This document shows positions 16,248 through 23,419 of a DNA stretch of 28,230 nt, one piece after another; within the stretch, counting starts at the first letter, position 1; every line of letters starts with the position of its first letter. Under the pieces are notes generated by a model. The model did no database searches, was not told where the DNA came from, and saw only the letters and a list, made by a program, of their open reading frames with translations. A program made the position numbers and the translations under genes. Source of the stretch: JBPEXY01 sp052031065 (GTDB lineage Bacteria; Pseudomonadota; Gammaproteobacteria; Immundisolibacterales; Immundisolibacteraceae); assembly GCA_052031065.1 (NCBI GenBank), contig JBPEXY010000010.1, forward strand, positions 1 to 28,230, read 5' to 3'.

Positions 16248-17201
16248 TCACGCTGCTGTTGATTCGATCCCCAGTTGCTCAGTGACCATCTGATAGAGAG
16301 CTTCAGGATCGAACTTCGCCTGAAACCCATCCGCCCCCAATTTCTCCACCGCTGACGCGTTAAACACACCGCTTAGCGAGGTATGTAAGATAATTTTCAA
16401 CTGGGCAAGCTCACCGCTTTCGCGGATCTTGCGACAGAGGGTGTACCCATCTAAACGTGGCATCTCGACATCGGAAATCACCAGCTGAATCTGCTCGTGA
16501 ATCGGCACGTCACTCTCCGCAGACATCTCCATTAACTTGTCATAGGCTTCCTGGCCATCGGTGCAGACGATCAGTTCGGCACCGAGGGGTTCCATCACCC
16601 TGATAATCTGTTTACGGGCAATTTTTGAGTCATCAACCACCAGAACCCGCTTCATGCTGGCGGCTGGCTCAGCACCGTCCAGCTCAGCAAACTTCTCTTC
16701 TACAAAATTCACCGAATCGTCAACACCAACCACTTCGGCGAGTACCTTTTCCACATCGAGAATCTGGATCAGTTCGTCGTCGATGCTGGTCACCGCGGTG
16801 AGGTAGCTTTCGTTCTGCGCGCCGATTGGCGGAGGCATCACGTCGGTCCAGTTTTTGTTGATTATTCGATCCACCGACTGCACGAGAAACCCCTGCACCT
16901 TGCAGTTATATTCCGTGAGTACCACGTTGCCCTCACCCGGCTCGCGGCTTGAAGGCATGCCCATCGCCAGTTCCAGATCGATAATCGCGGTCGTCTCGCC
17001 ACGCAGGTGAGCGATACCAATGACAGCAGGATGATTACTGGGCACACGGGTGATGTTTGGCAGTGACTGCACTACCTCGCGCACTTTAAATACGTTGATA
17101 CCAAACCTGCGCGGACCACTGAGGCGAAAAAGGAGCAGTTCCATACGGTTCTGCCCGACCATTTGCGTACGTAAATCAATTTCGGCCATTACCTGTGACA
17201 A
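16248..17201 (-). CDS. cheV: Chemotaxis coupling protein CheV (CheW-REC)
   Basis: CheV couples receptors to CheA and tunes the response through phosphorylation. The 317-residue product has a CheW-like domain at about 18-160 (INVFKVREVV, GIAHLRGETTAIIDL) and a receiver domain at about 184-310. The receiver has the acidic pair D190/D191, the phospho-acceptor D244 in VISDVEMPRLDGYTL, and K296. I use a TTG start at 17201 because GAGGAG lies 7 nt upstream; the next ATG (17189) has no site of its own. The stop overlaps the possible mcp start. A FliA-type promoter precedes it. In many gammaproteobacteria cheV is followed by cheR; here a receptor gene follows. Confidence 0.94.
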   Translation of the reverse strand: MSQVMAEIDLRTQMVGQNRMELLLFRLSGPRRFGINVFKVREVVQSLPNITRVPSNHPAVIGIAHLRGETTAIIDLELAMGMPSSREPGEGNVVLTEYNCKVQGFLVQSVDRIINKNWTDVMPPPIGAQNESYLTAVTSIDDELIQILDVEKVLAEVVGVDDSVNFVEEKFAELDGAEPAASMKRVLVVDDSKIARKQIIRVMEPLGAELIVCTDGQEAYDKLMEMSAESDVPIHEQIQLVISDVEMPRLDGYTLCRKIRESGELAQLKIILHTSLSGVFNASAVEKLGADGFQAKFDPEALYQMVTEQLGIESTAA

Positions 17202-17236
17202 GAGAGTTCTCCTCGGAAAAGCTGATGATGGGGCTG

Positions 17237-17263
17237 TGAACGGCCGGCTGTTGAGTTTCTTTA
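17237..17263 (-). promoter_or_regulatory. FliA (sigma-28) promoter of cheV-mcp
   Basis: On the - strand this reads TAAAGAAA-N11-GCCGTTCA. The -35 keeps TAAAG and the -10 keeps GCCG.T.A of GCCGATAA, with the correct 11-nt spacer. The start should fall near 17230, about 30 nt before the cheV TTG. It is a weaker match than the flgM promoter. Confidence 0.65.
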
Positions 17264-17325
17264 GAACTTAATTCCCGCGAACCGTTTACTTAGCGCCTTG
17301 GATACACCCCAGCTGCAGACGCTCA

Positions 17326-17341
17326 TGGCACCTAATTTGCA
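17326..17341 (+). promoter_or_regulatory. Sigma-54 promoter upstream of flgA
   Basis: The sequence TGGCAC-CTAAT-TTGCA is an exact RpoN -24/-12 match. The predicted start is near 17353. It points toward flgA but lies about 370 nt from the flgA start codon, so the transcript has a long leader that contains two small open reading frames. It is 62 nt from the divergent cheV promoter. Confidence 0.9.
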
Positions 17342-17378
17342 TGTTTCCATGTGAATTGATATTCATGAGGTTGTGGAG

Positions 17379-17516
17379 ATGAGAGTCACCAAATTGCACA
17401 AATCCCGCTCAACGACAGCCATGACAAGCTGTTGGGTCTGCCTTTGCGCCCGGTTGACCTCAACCGTGGCAGGACAAATTCCTGACATCGGAACGGTAGA
17501 AGCGGCAAAAAAGTGA
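17379..17516 (+). CDS. Possible small leader ORF, 45 residues
   Basis: This frame is unrecognised. It starts at ATG 17379 with GAGG 8 nt upstream and ends TGA at 17514-17516, only 4 nt before the next small ORF. The peptide has a basic N-terminus (MRVTKLHKSR), a Cys-rich middle (SCWVCLC) and a plausible C-terminus (QIPDIGTVEAAKK). It lies just below the predicted sigma-54 start. Support is its ribosome binding site and close spacing to the following frame. Against it are the short length, the lack of a known family and no obvious fold. It could be a chance frame in an untranslated leader. Confidence 0.3.
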   Translation: MRVTKLHKSRSTTAMTSCWVCLCARLTSTVAGQIPDIGTVEAAKK

Positions 17517-17520
17517 CATC

Positions 17521-17715
17521 ATGAAAGAGCTTGCCTGGTTTTTAGTCGGTTTCTGGAGCGTAACCCTGTGGTGGCTAGTCGGCGCCACGCTGCTCCACGC
17601 GTGGAACCGACTGCCGGAGTTTGGTCCACGCCAGTTTCATCTCTCATTATGCTGGCCCGTCGTCGTGATTCTGAAACTCTGTTTTTTATCCCGCCCTCCC
17701 GGACCACGACGGTGA
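17521..17715 (+). CDS. Small two-helix membrane protein, coupled to flgA
   Basis: A 64-residue unrecognised protein. The sequence shows two hydrophobic stretches: residues 4-28 (LAWFLVGFWSVTLWWLVGA and following), very rich in Trp, and about 43-58 (LSLCWPVVVILKLCFL). They are separated by a short polar loop (NRLPEFGPRQFH). The tail RPPGPRR is basic, so both ends are probably cytoplasmic. The stop overlaps the flgA GTG start by four bases (GTGA, 17712-17715), a standard sign of translational coupling. There is no strong ribosome binding site; it may be coupled to the small frame upstream. It lies on the sigma-54 transcript of flgA. The function is unknown; a role near FlgA secretion or P-ring assembly is only a guess from position. 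Confidence 0.6.
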   Translation: MKELAWFLVGFWSVTLWWLVGATLLHAWNRLPEFGPRQFHLSLCWPVVVILKLCFLSRPPGPRR

Positions 17716-18395
17716 AAGTATTTTTCCTGGTAACAGCGATGATGCTCTACCCCGCAACTTTGATAGCCAACTCCGGGGTCAAGCAGGCCATCGAAGCTGT
17801 AGAAGGATTTCTCGCAAACTCCTACGGCTCCAGCGAGAGCAATTTCAGATGGCGAGTCAAACAGCCGGATCACCGGCTCCTGTTAAGCGCGTGTGAATCC
17901 CCTCCTGACCTGGAACCACCCAGTGATCTGAAGAAAATGGGCAAAATCAGCTTTAAGGTAAGCTGTCCCTCACCCACACCATGGTCGATCTACCTGTCGA
18001 CTACGGTCCATCAGCGGGTTTCGACCTGGGAAAGCATTGTGCCGATCAGTCGTGATGAAGTAATTCATCGATCTCATCTGGAGAAACGTGACCGATGGTA
18101 TACATCCCTGCCATCCGGGCTGATTACCAGCGCTGATCAAATAGTCGGGAAGGTAGCGCGGCAAAACATCTTGCCTGGTGACCCCATCAGAGAGAAGTGC
18201 CTTCGCGATGCAATTCTGGTTCGCAAAGGCCACCTGGTCAGAGCAAACATCACCACTCCGGGCTTCTCCGTCGGTACTCAGGTCATTGCACTGGAAGAGG
18301 GCGCTCGAGGTGAAACCATTCAAGTCAGGAATGCGAAAACCGAGAAGCTGATGACAGCAGTGGTCGATGGTGCTGGGCGGGTCACCCTGCACTGA
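17712..18395 (+). CDS. flgA: P-ring assembly chaperone FlgA
   Basis: FlgA is a periplasmic chaperone for FlgI polymerisation into the P ring. I start at GTG 17712, giving 227 residues (E. coli has 219) and a signal peptide (KVFFLVTAMMLYPATLIA) cut near residue 19. An upstream in-frame start at 17568 would add 48 residues out of keeping with a secreted protein. The C-terminal half is the SAF-type domain: LPSGLITSADQIVGKVARQN, ILPGDPIREKCL, then GARGETIQVRNAKTEKLMTA and DGAGRVTLH, which match the family closely. The start overlaps the stop of the small membrane ORF. Transcription is from the sigma-54 promoter at 17326. Confidence 0.93.
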   Translation: MKVFFLVTAMMLYPATLIANSGVKQAIEAVEGFLANSYGSSESNFRWRVKQPDHRLLLSACESPPDLEPPSDLKKMGKISFKVSCPSPTPWSIYLSTTVHQRVSTWESIVPISRDEVIHRSHLEKRDRWYTSLPSGLITSADQIVGKVARQNILPGDPIREKCLRDAILVRKGHLVRANITTPGFSVGTQVIALEEGARGETIQVRNAKTEKLMTAVVDGAGRVTLH

Positions 18396-18474
18396 GACTA
18401 AACGGCACAGATGGGTGGCAAATTAAACCAATATGAACTGAACAGGAGTGGCAGAACTTACTGTGAATTTTTTC

Positions 18475-18501
18475 TAAAGACCCTGTTAGCGTTGCCGATA
18501 A
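18475..18501 (+). promoter_or_regulatory. FliA (sigma-28) promoter of flgM
   Basis: TAAAGACC-CTGTTAGCGTT-GCCGATAA: the -10 is exact, the spacer is 11 and the -35 keeps TAAAG. The start should be near 18508, about 65 nt before the flgM GTG. A 5-bp dyad (GTTGC, 18491-18495, and GCAAC, 18502-18506) frames the -10. FlgM would thus be made by the sigma factor it inhibits. Confidence 0.92.
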
Positions 18502-18572
18502 GCAACACCATCGGTCTATCCAACCAGGTTAAGCCTTCAAATTTCGCGTAAATTTAATTAGGAGCAACAAGC

Positions 18573-18908
18573 GTGGACAAAATAGATGGCAATCCGCCAT
18601 TACCCCTGAATAATCTGCTGCAGCAGGGGCAGGCACAGAATACGCCCGCTACGTCGTCAGAGACTAAAACCTCTTCTGCCGCTAGCAATGATATTTCGTC
18701 AGCCGCGGGCAGTAAGGACCAACTGACGATTGACAGTAGTACGCAACTGTTGCGAAGTACCGAGGCAAACCTGAAAACGGATGCCCCCTTCGACAGTGAA
18801 AAGGTAGCCAGGATCAAGCAGGCTATCGACGAAGGAAACTACCGTGTGGATGCGGAACGGGTTGCCGATCAGCTTCTCGATATAGAACGCTCCTATCTCG
18901 ATAAGTAG
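18573..18908 (+). CDS. flgM: Anti-sigma-28 factor FlgM
   Basis: FlgM binds FliA in the cytoplasm and blocks late genes until it is exported through the finished hook. The 111-residue product has a long disordered Ser/Ala/Gln-rich N-terminal half and the conserved sigma-binding C-terminal helices (PFDSEKVARIKQAIDEGNYR, VDAERVADQLLDIERSYLDK). The start is GTG at 18573 with GGAG 8 nt upstream. It can be transcribed both from its FliA promoter and by read-through from flgA, the usual dual arrangement. flgN follows after 40 nt. Confidence 0.94.
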   Translation: MDKIDGNPPLPLNNLLQQGQAQNTPATSSETKTSSAASNDISSAAGSKDQLTIDSSTQLLRSTEANLKTDAPFDSEKVARIKQAIDEGNYRVDAERVADQLLDIERSYLDK

Positions 18909-18948
18909 GTGGGCTTACACAAGATCAACACCAAAATTGGGGCACCCG

Positions 18949-19338
18949 ATGGCCGTGATAAAAAACGAAGCGATCATTGAACAGCAACTGAATAGACTCG
19001 ACCATCTGATTGAGGAAATGCGATCTGCGGTCGTGGTAACTGATTGTGAGCGCGTAGTGACGGCGAGCACAGAACTGCAGGTTCTGGTGGACCAGCTCGA
19101 GCGCCGCTATGATGGCTGCGACAACCCCAGCGAGCTAATCAGTGAAAGCCTCGCCGAAAGACTCGGTTCAGTTAGAAAAAAACTTGCCGGAACCGGCACA
19201 CTGATACAGCTGTCCCGCGCTAAAGCAGCAGACCTGCTGGAGTTGATGCTGGGTACTGCTCCCAACGCATTCAGCACCTATAGCGAATCAGGGCGATTCC
19301 AGACCGATCCACGCAAAACCCGTTCCCTGACTGCCTGA
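18949..19338 (+). CDS. flgN: FlgK/FlgL export chaperone FlgN
   Basis: FlgN is the cytoplasmic chaperone that delivers FlgK and FlgL to the export apparatus. The 129-residue product is helical throughout, with the FlgN pattern EQQLNRLDHLIEEMRSAVV at the N-terminus and LGSVRKKLAGTGTLIQLSRA near residues 75-95. I chose the ATG at 18949 with GGGG 6 nt upstream over an in-frame TTG at 18937. Identification rests on helical pattern, size and the flgM-flgN pairing. Confidence 0.88.
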   Translation: MAVIKNEAIIEQQLNRLDHLIEEMRSAVVVTDCERVVTASTELQVLVDQLERRYDGCDNPSELISESLAERLGSVRKKLAGTGTLIQLSRAKAADLLELMLGTAPNAFSTYSESGRFQTDPRKTRSLTA

Positions 19339-19362
19339 TCCGGTACCCACGAGTCGGTTCAG

Positions 19363-20457
19363 TCAGATACCGGGGGCCGTTTCCACCCGGTTACGGCCAT
19401 TCTGCTTGGCCTTGTAAAGAGCCTGGTCAGCATAGGCGACCAGTGTCCGTGGGTTTTCCTGATCTCTTGAATCGGGCCCGTAAAGACTCAGACCAATAGA
19501 AACCGTGACCGTTAAAGATTTACCGCCAGTTTTCGTTGGTTCTTTTTCAATACCAGATCTAAGCCTCTGGGCAACCTCTTTGGCGATTCGCGCGGGAGTC
19601 TCCGGTAACAAAACGACAAACTCCTCGCCACCATAACGCGCCAGAACATCCGAGCTACGCATAAAGCGATCCATCGTTCGGGCTACGGTCTGCAGTACCG
19701 CATCACCGCCCTGATGGCCGTATTCATCGTTAATCGATTTGAAATGGTCAACGTCAATCATCAGGCAACAGAGCGGTCGACGGGTACGACGCGCCCGATC
19801 AAACTCCTCGACCAGGCGCTGCTCAAAAAAACGGCGGTTGTTTAGCTGGGTAAGCGGATCGGTCAATCCCGCATGTCTCAAGCGTGCCCGATTCAATATC
19901 TGCTGCAGCGCGACAGTAATAATGGCACTTAGCCTCTGGATCAGGTCGGTGCCAACCCCCTGTCGATAATGGTCTGGTTGCTTACTGCCAAAATTAAGAC
20001 TACCGACCAACTCCCCATCGCGCACCAGCGGCATTAACAGTGTTGAGACCAAATCCTCATCGCAACCGGGAAACAATAACGCACGCTGTGTTTCATCGGG
20101 TAGGTCGAAACAGGGCTCAAAACTGCTGCTAAACCGGTGTTGTAGAAGTTCTACAGAGGGATACGGCAGAATTGTGCTTTGGCATTCGACGCCTGACTCG
20201 CTCTCAATCATTCTGGCGACCTCAAATTCCGGGTCGGAGAGTACCAGCGTAATAATCAGATCGTCCCGCTGCAACTCATCGACAATAACTGAAGCGACGT
20301 CACTAAAGGTATCAGCACTGAGAATCCTCAGCTCAGAAGCCTGCATTCTCTGGCTTATTTTTTCGTTTTCACGTGCCTGCTGAATCAATACGTCCAGCTG
20401 ACCCCGGAGTTTCTGGTTCTCTGCTACCAGAGCCTCTATTGATTCGCTATCGCCCAT
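19363..20457 (-). CDS. Diguanylate cyclase with DUF484-like sensor domain
   Basis: A cytoplasmic 364-residue protein that likely makes cyclic di-GMP from two GTP. Residues 1-190 resemble DUF484 (a GAF-like fold), with a coiled start (QLDVLIQQARENEKISQRMQ) and ELVGSLNFGSKQPDHYRQGVG. Residues 192-360 are a GGDEF domain: the metal-binding D235 in MIDVDHFKSIND, the active site GGEEF at 276-280, and the inhibitory site RSSD at 267-270, five residues before. All key residues are present, so it should be active and product-inhibited. There are no membrane segments. It is the last gene of an xerD-dsbC-ggdef string and converges on flgN 24 nt away. Its signal is unknown. Confidence 0.9.
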   Translation of the reverse strand: MGDSESIEALVAENQKLRGQLDVLIQQARENEKISQRMQASELRILSADTFSDVASVIVDELQRDDLIITLVLSDPEFEVARMIESESGVECQSTILPYPSVELLQHRFSSSFEPCFDLPDETQRALLFPGCDEDLVSTLLMPLVRDGELVGSLNFGSKQPDHYRQGVGTDLIQRLSAIITVALQQILNRARLRHAGLTDPLTQLNNRRFFEQRLVEEFDRARRTRRPLCCLMIDVDHFKSINDEYGHQGGDAVLQTVARTMDRFMRSSDVLARYGGEEFVVLLPETPARIAKEVAQRLRSGIEKEPTKTGGKSLTVTVSIGLSLYGPDSRDQENPRTLVAYADQALYKAKQNGRNRVETAPGI

Positions 20458-20490
20458 CAGCCCGGTATCGTGATAGTCATCTGGACAGCT

Positions 20491-21225
20491 CTACTGGCGG
20501 CTCAACCTTCCGCGCAGTTCCATTGCAGGAACATATCCCGGAATCAAAGCGCCCGACTCCAGCAGAATGGCGGGTGTCCCATTGATTCCTAGCTGATTAC
20601 CCAACTGAAAATGCTGCTCGATAGGGTTCTCGCAGGTCTGCTGTTTGACCTTTTTTCCCTGTTTGGCCTGGGTCAAGGCAGCGGCCCGATCACTGGCGCA
20701 CCAGACAGACTGCATCAACTGGTAACTATCAGAACCCAGTCCTGCACGGGGATAAGCCAGGTAACGTACTGAGATTCCGGCGTTATGATACGCGCTTATT
20801 TCATTATGTAGTTTGCGGCAGTATCCACAGTCCACATCGGTAAATACGGTGATGGTGTGTTTTGGCCTGGGTGCCGGGAAAACCACCATCGATTGCTCTG
20901 AAATCTGGCCAATCTGTTCCAGCCGCCAGCGGTTGAGCGCCGCTTCGGTGAGGCTTTCCCGTTTCACCAGGTCCACCAGCTCACCGTTAAACAGGTAACG
21001 ACCACTCTCATCAACATAGAACAGCCGCGATCCCACCCTACCCTGATACCAGCCACTAACAGGCGCAGGAGCAATAGACTGGGGAGAGTGGTCTGCACTG
21101 ATGGAATGCAGGGCCCCGCTAACTTTATCGGGAATCGTTGGTTCTGCATGGGCCTGCGTGACCCCCAAAACCAGCAACATCGCTAGCAACAACCGAGAGA
21201 TGCGTAACATCAATATTCGCCCCAT
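20491..21225 (-). CDS. dsbC: Periplasmic disulfide isomerase DsbC
   Basis: DsbC corrects wrong disulfides in the periplasm and is kept reduced by DsbD. The product has a signal peptide ending QAHA near residue 27, a dimerisation domain at about 28-90, and a thioredoxin-like domain. The active site is CGYC (C133 and C136, in FTDVDCGYCRKLHNE) and the cis-proline loop is GTPA (P217). C176 and C197 probably form the structural disulfide. The start could also be the ATG at 21210, five codons in; neither has a strong ribosome binding site. It follows xerD by 19 nt, a common pairing in gammaproteobacteria. Confidence 0.94.
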   Translation of the reverse strand: MGRILMLRISRLLLAMLLVLGVTQAHAEPTIPDKVSGALHSISADHSPQSIAPAPVSGWYQGRVGSRLFYVDESGRYLFNGELVDLVKRESLTEAALNRWRLEQIGQISEQSMVVFPAPRPKHTITVFTDVDCGYCRKLHNEISAYHNAGISVRYLAYPRAGLGSDSYQLMQSVWCASDRAAALTQAKQGKKVKQQTCENPIEQHFQLGNQLGINGTPAILLESGALIPGYVPAMELRGRLSRQ

Positions 21226-21244
21226 TTAACCAAATGAAAAGTTA

Positions 21245-22183
21245 CTATCCACGCGGATGGTGAAGACCATGCATTTGCTGTATGCGCTCGCTGGCAATGT
21301 GGGTATAAATCTGCGTGGTCGACAGGTCCGCATGTCCCAAAAGCATCTGCACCGCGCGCAAATCCGCTCCATTATTTAACAGATGGGTTGCAAATGCGTG
21401 GCGCAGGGTGTGCGGAGACGGCGGATTTCGCAATCCCGCCTGCTGTGCATAGCGTTTTACCATGTACCAGAACGACTGTCGGGTCATCTGCTTTCCCAAC
21501 CGTCCAGGAAACAACAGTTCACTGCCACTCGCTCCGGTCAACCCGGGCCTCACTTCCTGCAGGTAGCGGGTCAGCCAGTCTAACGCAATCTCACCAACAG
21601 GGACGATTCTCTCACGAGCCCCCTTGCCAGTAATGCGCAGAAACCCGGCATTTAAGTTCAGCTGTGCAACTTTGAGCGACAACAGCTCACTGACACGAAG
21701 GCCAGTCGCGTAGAGCAATTCCAGCATCACCCGGTCACGCAGACCCTTTGCTCGGGTCAGGTCAGGAGCCGCCATCAAATTATCGACTTCCTGTTCAGAA
21801 AGAGTTTTCGGCAGAGTCCTTCCCAGCCTGGGAGACTCAACATGGTCGGAGGGATCGGTCGCTGCGCGACCGCTATCAAGGAGCTGGCGATAGTAGGCGC
21901 GAACCGATGAAAGCATCCTTGCCACCGAACGGGAACTCAGTCCGCGCCCAAGTTCGGCGGCCAGGAATGCTTCTATATGCTCTCTTTTAGCCTTGTCCAA
22001 CTGCAGACCAAGGGAATCGAGCCAGCCGGCGTATTGGGTCAGATCCTGGCGATAGGCCGTCAGCGTATCTTCACTCAGGCCCCGCTCCATCCAGATTGCA
22101 TCCAGAAAGAGATTAATCCTGTCGACACCGGCAGATCGCCGGCGCGGGGATTCAGGCGACCGCTTTTGTGCTAGATCCGTCAT
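21245..22183 (-). CDS. xerD: Tyrosine recombinase XerD
   Basis: XerD works with XerC at dif to resolve chromosome dimers under FtsK control. The 312-residue product has the N-terminal core-binding domain (FLDAIWMERGLSEDTLTAYR) and the catalytic domain with all active residues: R163 (ATGLRVSEL), K187 (GKGARERIVPVG), H258 and R261 (SPHTLRHAFATHLL), H284 (LLGHADLSTTQIYTH) and Y293. The match is to XerD rather than XerC in the N-terminal part and in the QMTRQSFWYMVKRYAQQAG region. The dsbC neighbour supports this. The N-terminus is about 14 residues longer than E. coli, so a start further in is possible. Confidence 0.95.
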   Translation of the reverse strand: MTDLAQKRSPESPRRRSAGVDRINLFLDAIWMERGLSEDTLTAYRQDLTQYAGWLDSLGLQLDKAKREHIEAFLAAELGRGLSSRSVARMLSSVRAYYRQLLDSGRAATDPSDHVESPRLGRTLPKTLSEQEVDNLMAAPDLTRAKGLRDRVMLELLYATGLRVSELLSLKVAQLNLNAGFLRITGKGARERIVPVGEIALDWLTRYLQEVRPGLTGASGSELLFPGRLGKQMTRQSFWYMVKRYAQQAGLRNPPSPHTLRHAFATHLLNNGADLRAVQMLLGHADLSTTQIYTHIASERIQQMHGLHHPRG

Positions 22184-22254
22184 CCCCGGGTGATTACGGA
22201 TCTACTCAACTATCAAGGGGTCAGGAACCGGGCAGGGGTTAACACAACTCTGGA

Positions 22255-22599
22255 CTAGAGTTTTTCCCTGATCCGTGCGGCTTTCCCGGAAAGCTCTCTA
22301 AGATAGTAGAGTTTTGCCCGACGAACATCACCGCGGCGTTTAATTTCAACTCGGTCAATCATCGGCGAATAGGTTTGAAAGACTCTTTCGACACCTTCAC
22401 CGTGAGAAATTTTGCGTACCGTAAAGGCTGAATTCAAGCCGCGATTTTTCTTGCGAATAACGACGCCCTCAAAAGCCTGGATACGCTCGCGATCGCCTTC
22501 CTTAACCTTAACCTGCACCACTACCGTATCGCCCGGAGCGAACTCAGGTAGCTTGCGCTGCATCTGTTCTGCGTTAATCTCATCGATGATGTTGCTCAT
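22255..22599 (-). CDS. rplS: 50S ribosomal protein L19
   Basis: L19 lies at the 30S-50S interface. The 114-residue product has FAPGDTVVVQVKVKEGDRER, IQAFEGVVIRKKNRGLNSAF and RVFQTYSPMIDRVEIKRRGD, the family core. I start at ATG 22599 (MSNIIDEINAEQ), with GGAG 6 nt upstream. An ATG two codons earlier is too close to that site. It is the last gene of rpsP-rimM-trmD-rplS. Confidence 0.98.
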   Translation of the reverse strand: MSNIIDEINAEQMQRKLPEFAPGDTVVVQVKVKEGDRERIQAFEGVVIRKKNRGLNSAFTVRKISHGEGVERVFQTYSPMIDRVEIKRRGDVRRAKLYYLRELSGKAARIREKL

Positions 22600-22658
22600 G
22601 ACCATCTCCAGCTAAGTAAGGAACCTGCGACCGCTAAACATCAGTTATTAGTGCCTGT

Positions 22659-23417
22659 CTAGCAGTGCCGGCCCGGCATTTCATATTCATCTTTAAACTC
22701 CGCGAGCAATTGCTTCTGCTCAGCGGAAAGCTCGGCGTCCCGCAACAGGTCGGGACGTCTCAACCAGGTTCTACCCAAGGCCTGCTTCGCCCTCCAGCGG
22801 GCAATGCGACCGTGATCTCCACTGGTCAACACTTCCGGTACGGTGCGCCCTGCATAGAGCTCTGGACGCGTGTAGTGCGGGTAGTCCAACAATCCAGCAG
22901 AAAATGAATCCTGCTCAGCGGACTGCCGGTCACCCAAAGCACCGGGTAACAACCGGGTAACGGCATCGACAATCATCAGTGCCGGTAACTCACCGCCGCT
23001 AACCACAAAATCGCCTATCGACCATTCCTGATCGACTCGCGCTTCGAGGACCCTTTCATCAACACCTTCGTACCGACCGGCGAGCAGTACCAGCCCTGAC
23101 TGAGCGGCGGTGTATTCTATCAGACCGTGATCCACCTTCCGCCCCTGAGGAGAAAGGTAAACCACTGATCCATTTGCCCCCGCTTCGAAGGCCGCCTCCA
23201 GAGCTCTATCAACCGGCTCGGCTTTCATCACCATACCGGGACCACCGCCGTAACTGGAATCGTCGACATTACGATGCCGATCCAGCGCGTAATCCCGCGG
23301 ATTCCAGCTGTTTACCTGGACGATTCCAGTCTCAACCGCGCGACCCACTACACCATAGGTCATCACATCCCGAACCAGACCAGGAAACAGCGTGATCAGG
23401 TCAAAACGGAAAGCCAT
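22659..23417 (-). CDS. trmD: tRNA (guanine-37-N1) methyltransferase TrmD
   Basis: TrmD methylates G37 of tRNAs with SAM and prevents +1 frameshifting. The 252-residue product has the knotted SPOUT domain, including YLSPQGRKVDHG, LLAGRYEGVDERV and the SAM site FVVSGGELPALMIVDAVTRL. The C-terminal helical tRNA-binding domain contains YTRPELYAGRTVPEVLTSGDH and IARWRAKQAL. Start ATG 23417 lies 2 nt after the rimM stop. Length matches E. coli (255). Confidence 0.98.
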   Translation of the reverse strand: MAFRFDLITLFPGLVRDVMTYGVVGRAVETGIVQVNSWNPRDYALDRHRNVDDSSYGGGPGMVMKAEPVDRALEAAFEAGANGSVVYLSPQGRKVDHGLIEYTAAQSGLVLLAGRYEGVDERVLEARVDQEWSIGDFVVSGGELPALMIVDAVTRLLPGALGDRQSAEQDSFSAGLLDYPHYTRPELYAGRTVPEVLTSGDHGRIARWRAKQALGRTWLRRPDLLRDAELSAEQKQLLAEFKDEYEMPGRHC

Positions 23418-23419
23418 GA

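Noticed and set aside
17568..17711. N-terminal extension of flgA
   Set aside because: It would bury the signal peptide 48 residues in. The GTG at 17712 gives a normal signal peptide and length.
19340..19373. CCGGTA/TACCGG pair between flgN and the GGDEF gene as terminator
   Set aside because: The arms are 6 bp with a loop of over 20 nt and no T run, so evidence is too weak.
22246..22262. Hairpin AACTCT/AGAGTT at the rplS stop
   Set aside because: The stem is only 6 bp, overlaps the stop codon, and has no T run in the direction of rplS transcription.
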